NCBI RefSeq assembly: GCF_023498005.1
Contig: NZ_CP097289.1
Location: 6,138,001 to 6,202,000, forward strand
DNA length: 64,000 bases
From: Streptomyces durmitorensis
Lineage (GTDB): Bacteria > Actinomycetota > Actinomycetes > Streptomycetales > Streptomycetaceae
Direction: 5' to 3'
Part shown: piece by piece, positions 7,168 through 14,152 of the stretch
How positions within the stretch are numbered: the stretch's first letter is position 1
Layout of the letters: each line of letters opens with the position of its first letter
The notes under the pieces: model-generated
The model's input: only the letters and a program-made list of their open reading frames with translations
The model's database searches: none
Told to the model about the DNA's origin: nothing
Translations under genes and position numbers: made by a program

Positions 7168-10131
7168 TCACTCCTCGGCGGCCGCGGCCACGGCGTACGC
7201 CTCGACCGACCACAGCGAGTAGCCGAACCGCGTGGCCCGCTTGTCGCCCTGCACCCGGATGTAACGAGTGTCACGGGCGTCCATGCGCACCGCCTCGCGG
7301 CCGCCCTTGCCGTCCTTCACGGTGGCCGCCGTGCGCCAGGTCTTCCCGTCGGCGGAGGTCTGCACGCGGTAGCCCGCCGCGTACGCGTCCTGCCAGCGCA
7401 GGACCACCTGGCCGAGCCTGACCGGCTCGTCGAGCTCCAGCTGCCACCAGGCGCCGTCCTCGGCCGGTGAGGACCAGCGGGTCGTGGGGTCGCCGTCATT
7501 GGCGCCGGACGCCGGGAAGTCCTTCGTCTCGTCGCCCGACGAGGAGGCCTTCGCGCCGCGTGCCAGGTCGCGCCCTTCGGTGCGCGGGTAGGCGCGCACC
7601 GAGACCGTCCGGGTCTGGCCGTCGAAGGTGACCGGGATCTCGTACGTCCCCGAGCGCGTGCCCGCCGGGACCGTGACGTCGACCGGGACGTCCACCTGCG
7701 TGCCGCGCGGCAGCGTGGACTTCTGAGGGGTGCGTACCTCGATGCCCTTGGGGGCCTTCGCCGTGACCTTGCCCTCCACGTCGCCGGGGCGCAGGGACGT
7801 CAGCTTCGCCGTGACCCGCTGCGGGCCGCCGCCGATCTCCACGTCGGCCTCGGTGCGGCCCAGCGAGAAGCGGGCGTCGGGGGAGTCGGCGTACCAGGGG
7901 ACGACGTGGCGGACGGTGCCCTCGATGACCGTGACGCGGACGGCGTCGGCGCGCGGGGCGGTGTCCTTGGACTCGGCGGACTCGGCGGGCTTGGCCTCGG
8001 TGAAGCCCGTGCCGGACAGGGCGGCGATGCGGCGCCAGCCCTCGCCCGGGACGTGGGCCTCGATGCTGCCCTTCGTGCCGGGGTCGGTCAGGGCCGTCAC
8101 CGCCGTGAGGGGGCGGGCGCGGGGGACGCGGACCGTCGCGCGGTCCGACGCCTGCTCGCTGTCGAGCCCCGCCCACGTGCCGTACGCCTTCTGCGACCGC
8201 GTCAGGAAGGGCGCGAGGACGCCCTTGCCGACGGTCACCCTGCTCGCCTTCAGGTCCTTCTGGAGCCCGGTCAGGGTGCGCGACGCGCGCCAGGCGGCCG
8301 CGCCGTCGCCGGTGGACTGCGCGCGCAGCATGTCGACCGCCGTCTCGCCGGCCTCCCCATAGCGCGCCAACTGCTGCACCCAGGGACGCACCTCGGTGTC
8401 GAGGTCGCTGTCGGCGAGCCGCCGCGGCGCCTCCTTCATGACGGTGAAGGCATCCCGCAGGGCCTGTGCGGACTTCTCGATGCGGGCGCCGTCCGTCGTC
8501 GTGCGCGCGCGCCAGAAGTCGTCCATGAGCGGGCGCAGGTACGCCGATTCGTCGGCGCCGAGCACGGAGGACGCGTCATTGCCCGCGAGGGCACGCAGGG
8601 CGCCGCGCGCCTTCGCGTCGCCGCTCGAGAGGTCGTCGATCGCGGCGAGCCAGGACTCGTGCGGGCGGTAGGCGCGGGGGTTCCAGGCGTAGTCGGCGGC
8701 CGTGAACAGGGGGATGCGGGAGGCCGATGGCTGCTCCATGGCGTTGCCGAGCAGCGCCGCCGAGCCGGTGGCCACGGCGGGCTCACGGCCGGTGTAGGGG
8801 CCGAGGAAGATACGGTCCTGCGCGAAGTCGTTGACGGGGTAGTTGTCCATCGTCACCAGCGGATGCGAGCCGAACGCCTTGCGGGCGCCCGCCAGTTCAC
8901 GCCCGGTGATGGTCTTGGGGACCACGCCCACGCCGGTCCACGCCACCTCGATGCCCTCGTCGAGGCGGTCCGCGATGGCGTCGCGGTACTCGGTGGAGCC
9001 GTCCTGGTAGTACTCCGTGGGCATCAGCGAGAGCGGCTTCGCGCCGGGGTGGCGCTCGGCCAGGTGCGCCGATACGGCGTTGGCGACGCGGGACTGCGCC
9101 TTCGCGGCGGCGTCGGGCCCCGAACCGAAGGCGTCGGCGTCCGCGTCGCAGTGCCACTCGCTGTAGCTGACGTCCTGGAACTGCAGCTGGAAGGCGCGCA
9201 CGCCCAGGGCCCACATCGCGTCGATCTTGCGGTTCAGGGCCTTGATGTCCTTGTCGGACGACATGCACATGGCCTGGCCGGGGGCGACGGCCCAGGCGAG
9301 CGTCACGTGGTTCTGCTTGGCCCGCTCGGCTAGGGCGCGGAAGTCGGCGCGCTGCTCCGCGGGGTACGGCTCGCGCCAGCGTGCCTGGCGGTAGAGGTCG
9401 TCGCCGGGGGCGTAGAGATAGCGGTTCTGCTTCGTGCGGCCCATGAAGTCCAGCTGGTCCAGGCGCTGCTCACGGGTCCACGGGGTCCCGTAGAAGCCCT
9501 CTGTCATGCCGCGGACCGCGGTGCCGGGCCAGTCGCGGATCTGCACGCCGGGGACGGTGCTCCTGGCGCTGCCCTTCGTGACCAGCTGGCGCAGGGTCTG
9601 CACGCCGTGGAAGAGACCGTCCTCTCCCGCGCCCGCGAGGGCGATGGTGTCCTGGCCGCCGATCCGGCCCACCGCGAGGCGGTAGCCGCCGGAGGGCAGG
9701 TCGCCGCGGGCACGGGCGCCGAGGGTGCGCAGGGCCTGGTCGGCTCCCGTGCCGTCGGCGCGGACGACGAGCCTCCCGCCGCCCGCGGGCAGCGGGTCGC
9801 CGTCCTTGACCTCGGTGATCTCGCGGGCCCCCGCGTCACGCAGGAGGGCACGCAGGGCGTCCATGGCGTACGGGTCCGGGTCCCGGCCGGTGGCCAGGAC
9901 GACCTCGTCGGTGACGGTGACCTGCGTCCCGGCCGTGGTCATCGACTGGGGGCGGGGCCAGACCGGCGGGAGGGTGCCGTCGCTCTCCCGGTCGTCGTCC
10001 GGGGACGTGGCCGGGGTGCCGGGCTTTCCGGGGAGGCCGGGGGCGGCGATGGCGCCGGGGGCACCGGTGAGGGCGCCTGCGATGACGGCGACGGCGATGG
10101 CCGCCGCGCCCTTCCTGCGCCGCAGTTGCAC
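7168..10131 (-). CDS. Secreted GH84-type beta-N-acetylglucosaminidase with F5/8-type C domain
   Basis: About 987 aa. Signal peptide (basic RRRKG, then AAAIAVAVIAGALTG). A GH20b/GH84-like N-domain (PVWPRPQSM) spans about residues 55-200. The GH84 catalytic barrel spans about 205-510 (RGMTEGFYGTPWTREQRLDQ, LMPTEYYQDG, VAWTGVGVVP, TMDNYPVND, TAADYAWNP). A helical region follows, and the end is a discoidin-like F5/8 type C domain (about 850-980). GH84 enzymes use two adjacent Asp; here the pair is Gln319-Asp320 (FQDVSYSEW), so the first is replaced. Activity on GlcNAc glycosides is therefore open. GTG start with GAGGAGAG six bases upstream. Confidence 0.88.
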   Translation of the reverse strand: MQLRRRKGAAAIAVAVIAGALTGAPGAIAAPGLPGKPGTPATSPDDDRESDGTLPPVWPRPQSMTTAGTQVTVTDEVVLATGRDPDPYAMDALRALLRDAGAREITEVKDGDPLPAGGGRLVVRADGTGADQALRTLGARARGDLPSGGYRLAVGRIGGQDTIALAGAGEDGLFHGVQTLRQLVTKGSARSTVPGVQIRDWPGTAVRGMTEGFYGTPWTREQRLDQLDFMGRTKQNRYLYAPGDDLYRQARWREPYPAEQRADFRALAERAKQNHVTLAWAVAPGQAMCMSSDKDIKALNRKIDAMWALGVRAFQLQFQDVSYSEWHCDADADAFGSGPDAAAKAQSRVANAVSAHLAERHPGAKPLSLMPTEYYQDGSTEYRDAIADRLDEGIEVAWTGVGVVPKTITGRELAGARKAFGSHPLVTMDNYPVNDFAQDRIFLGPYTGREPAVATGSAALLGNAMEQPSASRIPLFTAADYAWNPRAYRPHESWLAAIDDLSSGDAKARGALRALAGNDASSVLGADESAYLRPLMDDFWRARTTTDGARIEKSAQALRDAFTVMKEAPRRLADSDLDTEVRPWVQQLARYGEAGETAVDMLRAQSTGDGAAAWRASRTLTGLQKDLKASRVTVGKGVLAPFLTRSQKAYGTWAGLDSEQASDRATVRVPRARPLTAVTALTDPGTKGSIEAHVPGEGWRRIAALSGTGFTEAKPAESAESKDTAPRADAVRVTVIEGTVRHVVPWYADSPDARFSLGRTEADVEIGGGPQRVTAKLTSLRPGDVEGKVTAKAPKGIEVRTPQKSTLPRGTQVDVPVDVTVPAGTRSGTYEIPVTFDGQTRTVSVRAYPRTEGRDLARGAKASSSGDETKDFPASGANDGDPTTRWSSPAEDGAWWQLELDEPVRLGQVVLRWQDAYAAGYRVQTSADGKTWRTAATVKDGKGGREAVRMDARDTRYIRVQGDKRATRFGYSLWSVEAYAVAAAAEE

Positions 10132-10527
10132 GGCCCTCTCCTCGTTGTCCCTCGTCCTGGTGATCACGTGTGGTGCGTCGGTTGTCTCAGGGTGTCACTG
10201 AGCCCACCACTCGCGTGGTGGGAGTGTCAACGGGCGTGGGTGTTGTGGGGGTTTTCTTCCCTGTGACATTGGCGGGCCAGGGCCGTGGTCATGGCCGGTG
10301 TCATGTCCGGTGTCATGGCCCGGTTCGCTCAAAAGTGCTGGAGGGGCTTGGAATGACTGCCCCGGATCGGGGCAGGGACGGGAGCGGGGAAAAGGAAGAT
10401 CTTGCGTCCGGGCCCCCACTCAGAGAAACGAATGTGAGTACGCGCACGTTCATACAACGGATATGTCTGCGATCCCGCGTACTGGGTAGGTCTGCCGAAG
10501 ACCTGCCCCCTGACATTGGAGCCCTAC
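10132..10527. other. 396-bp intergenic region with hairpin and 12-bp tandem repeats
   Basis: Divergent region between the GH84 gene and the small gene ahead of malQ. It holds a hairpin CCCACCAC-TCGC-GTGGTGGG (10203-10222) and three tandem 12-bp units of the form G(G/T)GTCATG(G/T)CC, with one base varying, at 10285-10320. The stretch just before the small gene (10420-10480) is relatively AT-rich and is the likely promoter area. No DasR-type site is recognisable. No credible gene. Confidence 0.5.
10203..10222. repeat. Hairpin / inverted repeat upstream of the GH84 gene
   Basis: Perfect 8-bp inverted repeat CCCACCAC / GTGGTGGG with TCGC between, about 72 bp upstream of the GH84 start. It could be a regulator site for that gene; no known factor is matched. 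Confidence 0.4.
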
Positions 10528-10764
10528 GTGCCCGCTTCCGCGAATCTCCTCCTCGACGCCCTCTCCAAACAGGTGTCCGGTCCCGACTCGGGACTCGACG
10601 GATCCTGCGCCTGCGGCTGCCTGGAGCCGCCCCTGACCAGCGAGCCCCCGCTGGCCGACGCCGCACCCCTGACCAGTGAGCCTCCGCTCGCCGACGCCGC
10701 CCCGCTGACCAGCGAGCCCACCTCCACCGGCACCGCGTCGGGTCTGGCCTACATGGGGGTCTAA
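10528..10764 (+). CDS. Unrecognised 78-aa repeat protein preceding malQ
   Basis: Starts at GTG with GGAG six bases upstream and ends at TAA immediately before the malQ GTG, so the two genes are translationally coupled. It has three parts: an N-terminal stretch PASANLLLDALSKQVSG, a Cys-rich centre SCACGC (three cysteines), and an acidic Pro-rich tail made of the 12-residue unit PLTSEPPLADAA repeated two and a half times (DNA units at 10633, 10669 and 10705, 36 bp each). No signal peptide or membrane segment. I do not recognise a family. It might be a metal-binding or scaffold peptide, a translational leader for malQ, or a modified-peptide precursor, though no modifying enzyme is nearby. Confidence 0.6.
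   Translation: MPASANLLLDALSKQVSGPDSGLDGSCACGCLEPPLTSEPPLADAAPLTSEPPLADAAPLTSEPTSTGTASGLAYMGV
10633..10719 (+). repeat. 36-bp tandem repeat in coding sequence (2.4 copies)
   Basis: Units begin at 10633, 10669 and 10705. Copies differ mainly at third codon positions (AGC/AGT, CCC/CCT, CTG/CTC), so the protein repeat is kept while the DNA drifts, which supports translation of this frame. Confidence 0.85.
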
Positions 10765-13005
10765 GTGGCCCCACCCGGAGCGACCGGACCCACGACCGGC
10801 TCCACCGCCGGGCCCACCGGCCCCACCGGCCCCACCGGACTTTCCCGCCTTGCCGACCTGCATGGCGTGGCGACTTCTTACTCCCCGTCCCCGGACCGAA
10901 CGGTTCCGGCCGCCGACGCCGCGGTGATCGCGGCCCTGGCCGCCCTCGACGTGGACGCGAGCACCCCCGATGCGGTGCGGCGTGCCCTCACGTCCCGCGA
11001 GGCCGAGCTGGCCGCCCGCCTGCTGCCGCCGACGGTCGTGGTGTGGCAGGGGACCCCTGAGGCACCCCCGCCCTGGGCCGGGCTGCCGCCGGGGACGCGG
11101 GTGTGGGTGGAGACGGAGTGGGGGGAGCGGGTGGAGTTCCCGGAGATCGCGCCGCGGGGCAATCGGGTGGGTGGGAGGGAGACATCGCCGCGAAGCGGCG
11201 CACAGGCAGAGCCACGAGAGGCGCCGCCCCTGCCACTGGGCGTACACCGGCTCCGAGCCACGACCCCGGACGCCCAAACAGCCACCGCCCACTTAATAGT
11301 CGCCCCGCACCGCTTACCGCCCCCGCGCGAGAAATCGTACGGAATTCTCGTCCAGCTCTACTCCCTCCTCTCCCGCCGCTCCTGGGGCATGGGCGACCTC
11401 GGGGACCTCGCCGAGCTCGCCGCCTGGTCAGGGCGGGCTCTTGGCGCGGGATTCGTGCAGGTCAACCCTTTGCACGCAGCGGTCCCGAAGCCCCAGGACG
11501 GAGCGTCCGACCCCTCTCCGTACCGCCCGTCGTCGCGCCGCTTCCCCGACCCCGTCCACCTGCGGGTCGAGGACATTCCCGAGTACGCCCACCTGGAGGG
11601 CGAGGCCCGCGATCTGGCCGCGCATCTCACGCGCCGAGCCGCCGCGCTGCGCGAATCCGTCCTCCAGCAGGGCCAGTTGATCGACCGCGACACGGTCTGG
11701 GCGCTCAAGCTCAAGGCCCTGGAGCTGATCCGCGAGGTCCCGCTCGGACCCGGACGGCGCGCCGCCTACAACGACTTCCTCGCCGAGCACGGCGAAGCCC
11801 TTGAGGACCACGCCACTTGGTACGCGCTCGCCGAGCGGTACGGCCCCGACTGGCACACCTGGCCCGCGCCCCTGCGCGACCCCGCATCGCCCCGGACCGC
11901 CCGCGCCCGCCGCGAGTTGATGGATCGCGTGGACTTCCACTGCCGTCTCGCCTGGCTCACCGACGCCCAACTCGCCGCCGCGCAGCGCTCCGCGCGCGAC
12001 GCCGGCATGGGCATCGGCCTCGTGCACGACCTCGCGGTCGGCGTGCACCCGGCGGGAGCCGACGCCTGGGCGCAGCAGCGGCACTTCGCCGCGGGCATGT
12101 CGGCGGGCGCCCCGCCGGACGCGTTCAACGCGCGCGGCCAGGACTGGGGCCTGCCGCCCTGGCGCCCCGACCGCCTGGCCGAGTCCGGGTACGCCCCCTA
12201 CCGCGCCCTCCTGCGCGCACTGCTGCGCAACGCGGGCGCGATCCGCATCGACCACGTGATGGGGCTCTTCCGGCTCTGGTGGGTCCCGGAGGGCCGCGCG
12301 CCCACCGAGGGAACGTATGTCCGGTACGACGCCGATGCGATGCTCGCCGTCCTCGCCCTGGAGGCGCACCGCGCGGGCGCCCTCGTCATCGGCGAGGACC
12401 TCGGCACCGTGGAGCCGGGCGTCCGCGAGACCCTCCAGCGGCACGGCGTGCTCGGCACCTCCGTGCTCTGGTTCGAGCGGGACTGGACCGGCACGGGACG
12501 GCCGCTGCCGCCCGAGCGGTGGCGCGCGGACTGCCTGGCCACCGCCACCACCCACGACCTGCCGTCCACCGCGGCCCGCATCACCGGTGAGCACGTCCAA
12601 CTCCGGGACAGGCTCGGCCTGCTCGCCCGCCCCGCGGCCTTCGAGCGGGCCGAGGCGGCGGCCGATGTGGCGGAGTGGCTCGCGCTGCTCTCCCGCCTCG
12701 GGATGCTGCCCGGCGGCGGTGGCAACGAGCAGGAGGAGATCCGCGCCGTCCACCGCTTCCTGCTCGCCACCCCGGCCCGCATGATCGGCGTATGGCTGCC
12801 GGACGCGGTCGGCGACCGCCGCCCGCAGAACCTCCCCGGCACCTGGGACCAGTACCCCAACTGGCGGCTGCCGGTCGCCGACGCCGAAGGCCGCCCCGTC
12901 ACCCTGGAGGAACTCGCCGCCTCACCCCGCGTGCACGCGTTCATGGACGTGTTCCGCACCCGCGGGGAGCCCCGTACGGCACCCCCGGGCGCGCGGCCCG
13001 TTTAG
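10765..13005 (+). CDS. malQ: 4-alpha-glucanotransferase (amylomaltase)
   Basis: 746-aa GH77 enzyme that transfers maltosyl and longer glucan chains between 1,4-alpha-glucans in cytoplasmic maltodextrin and glycogen metabolism. It belongs to the long MalQ type with an N-terminal extension. Catalytic residues are recognisable: nucleophile Asp496 in RIDHVMGLFRLWWVP, acid/base Glu544 in GEDLGT, and Asp598 in THDLPS. The N-terminus carries a collagen-like GPTGPTGPTG stretch. Residues about 131-146 (GNRVGGRETSPRSGAQ) are encoded by an in-frame copy of the dispersed G-quadruplex/hairpin repeat, a recent-looking insertion between an FPEIA strand and the PLPLGVHRLR strand. GTG start abuts the preceding TAA. 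Confidence 0.93.
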   Translation: MAPPGATGPTTGSTAGPTGPTGPTGLSRLADLHGVATSYSPSPDRTVPAADAAVIAALAALDVDASTPDAVRRALTSREAELAARLLPPTVVVWQGTPEAPPPWAGLPPGTRVWVETEWGERVEFPEIAPRGNRVGGRETSPRSGAQAEPREAPPLPLGVHRLRATTPDAQTATAHLIVAPHRLPPPREKSYGILVQLYSLLSRRSWGMGDLGDLAELAAWSGRALGAGFVQVNPLHAAVPKPQDGASDPSPYRPSSRRFPDPVHLRVEDIPEYAHLEGEARDLAAHLTRRAAALRESVLQQGQLIDRDTVWALKLKALELIREVPLGPGRRAAYNDFLAEHGEALEDHATWYALAERYGPDWHTWPAPLRDPASPRTARARRELMDRVDFHCRLAWLTDAQLAAAQRSARDAGMGIGLVHDLAVGVHPAGADAWAQQRHFAAGMSAGAPPDAFNARGQDWGLPPWRPDRLAESGYAPYRALLRALLRNAGAIRIDHVMGLFRLWWVPEGRAPTEGTYVRYDADAMLAVLALEAHRAGALVIGEDLGTVEPGVRETLQRHGVLGTSVLWFERDWTGTGRPLPPERWRADCLATATTHDLPSTAARITGEHVQLRDRLGLLARPAAFERAEAAADVAEWLALLSRLGMLPGGGGNEQEEIRAVHRFLLATPARMIGVWLPDAVGDRRPQNLPGTWDQYPNWRLPVADAEGRPVTLEELAASPRVHAFMDVFRTRGEPRTAPPGARPV
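11155..11200 (+). repeat. G-quadruplex/hairpin repeat copy inside malQ
   Basis: The first 21 bases (11155-11175) are identical to 18153-18173 in the intergenic repeat block. The copy has GGGTGGGTGGGAGGG at 11165-11179 and a hairpin CGCCGC-GAA-GCGGCG at 11186-11200. It is in frame and codes through, G-rich strand in the sense of the gene. Confidence 0.85.
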
Positions 13006-13025
13006 CAGTTCGCTACGTTGGCACC

Positions 13026-13265
13026 GTGGACAAGAAGAACGCCCTGCGCGCCGGCGCCCTGGCTTCCGGTACGACGCTGATGATGCTGCTCATGTCGTCC
13101 CCCGCGCTCGCGCTCACGCGCGACGACGGTGACGACCCGGGTCCCGGTCTGAGTGTGATCGACACGCTCGGCCTCTATGTCGTGGCACCCATCGTGCTGT
13201 TCCTGGTGATCGCGGGCCTGGTCATGGTCGGTGACAAGTCCCGCAAGCAGGAGAAGCAGGGCTGA
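13026..13265 (+). CDS. Small membrane protein, unknown function
   Basis: 79 aa from a GTG start 20 bp after malQ. An N-terminal signal-like segment (about residues 8-30, GALASGTTLMMLLMSSPALA) is followed by a short acidic loop (TRDDGDDPGPG) and a second membrane helix (about 45-68, LYVVAPIVLFLVIAGLVMV), ending in a basic tail GDKSRKQEKQG. I recognise it only as a conserved-looking small Streptomyces membrane protein. It may be cleaved after ALA or keep both helices. Confidence 0.75.
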   Translation: MDKKNALRAGALASGTTLMMLLMSSPALALTRDDGDDPGPGLSVIDTLGLYVVAPIVLFLVIAGLVMVGDKSRKQEKQG

Positions 13266-13298
13266 CGCCACTTCGCTTCCAGAGTTCCCGCAGTTCTC

Positions 13299-13356
13299 CG
13301 TAGGGGCTCTTCGCCGACGTACGCACGCGTGCACACATCGACGAAGAGCCCCTACG
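13299..13356. terminator. Long stem-loop between convergent genes
   Basis: CGTAGGGGCTCTTCG (13299-13313) pairs perfectly over 15 bp with CGAAGAGCCCCTACG (13342-13356). The 28-nt loop itself contains the palindrome GCACGCGTGC. It lies between the small membrane gene and the TetR gene and can serve both. Confidence 0.7.
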
Positions 13357-13416
13357 TGTGTGTCACGCGGGCGTGCGCGTAAGGCCGCGTACGTCTCAGG
13401 CCGCGTACGTCTCGTC

Positions 13417-14046
13417 TCAGGGCCGCTCGGCCGTGAGGTAGCGCTGGACCGTCGGTCCGGCCCAGTCCACGACCTCCTCGCCGGACAGCGCGACCACCGG
13501 CGGAAACCGCAGCACATAGCGGGTCAGCGCCATGCCGAGGATCTGTGAGGCACAGAGCCCGGCCCGCGCGGGGGCGTCGGCGGGGTCGGGGCAGACGTGG
13601 CGCGCGACCGGCAGCAGCTGGTCCTTGAAGATGCCCTGCATGCGCTCGGCACCCGCCTCGTTCGTGATGCCGACGCGGAGCATCGCGGTCAGCACCTCGT
13701 CGGTCTCCCAGACGTCGAGGAAGTGCCTCACCAGGGCCCGTCCGACGTCCTCGCGCGGCACCGCGCCGAGATCGGGCAGCCGCAGATCGATGGCGCAGGC
13801 CGCGGCGAACAGGCCCTCCTTGTTGCCGTAATAGCGCATCACCATCGACGGATCGATCCGCGCGTCCTTGGCGATGGCGCGGATGGTGGCCCGTTCATAG
13901 CCGTCGGCGGCGAACCGCTCACGGGCGGCGGCCAGGATCGCGCCGCGGGTCGCATCGGAGCGGCGGGGTGGTGCCGCGGGTGCTGTGGGTGCCGCGGGCG
14001 CTTCGACGGCCGTCCGAGTCGCTGGAGCGGGTGCACTTTCAGTCAT
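13417..14046 (-). CDS. TetR-family repressor
   Basis: 209 aa. The N-terminal helix-turn-helix (about residues 33-75, ILAAARERFAADGYERATIR, then IDPSMVMRYYGNKEGLF) is typical of TetR; the C-terminal part is a ligand-binding, dimerising domain of the TetR_C actinobacterial kind (ALVRHFLDVWETDEVLTAMLR). It is divergent from an FAD monooxygenase gene, and the 106 bp between them hold four CAACA-type boxes, one close to each start. It most likely represses the monooxygenase and itself, released by a hydrophobic or aromatic ligand. An Ala/Pro-rich leader precedes the HTH. Confidence 0.9.
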   Translation of the reverse strand: MTESAPAPATRTAVEAPAAPTAPAAPPRRSDATRGAILAAARERFAADGYERATIRAIAKDARIDPSMVMRYYGNKEGLFAAACAIDLRLPDLGAVPREDVGRALVRHFLDVWETDEVLTAMLRVGITNEAGAERMQGIFKDQLLPVARHVCPDPADAPARAGLCASQILGMALTRYVLRFPPVVALSGEEVVDWAGPTVQRYLTAERP

Positions 14047-14048
14047 GC

Positions 14049-14130
14049 CAACAAGCGTAGGCCAACATGTGTTGACAGTCCAGGACGCCGGCCCTACGTT
14101 AGCCAACAAGCGTTGACCAACAGTTGTTGG
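14049..14130. promoter_or_regulatory. Operator array, four CAACA-NN-TGTTG boxes
   Basis: Boxes at 14049-14060 (degenerate), 14063-14074 (CAACATGTGTTG, perfect arms), 14104-14115 (CAACAAGCGTTG, one mismatch) and 14117-14130 (CCAACA-GT-TGTTGG, perfect arms). Centres within each pair are 14 bp apart; the pairs flank the middle of the intergenic region. Likely bound by the adjacent TetR protein. Confidence 0.75.
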
Positions 14131-14152
14131 CACAAGCCACGAGGAGGCCGCC

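Noticed and set aside
7168..10131. DasR (GlcNAc regulator) site upstream of the GH84 gene
   Set aside because: No palindrome of the TGGTCTAGACCA type was found in 10132-10527.
10528..10764. Ribosomally made modified peptide (lanthipeptide/lasso) cluster
   Set aside because: No modifying enzyme, protease or transporter is adjacent; only malQ follows. Kept as an open possibility only.
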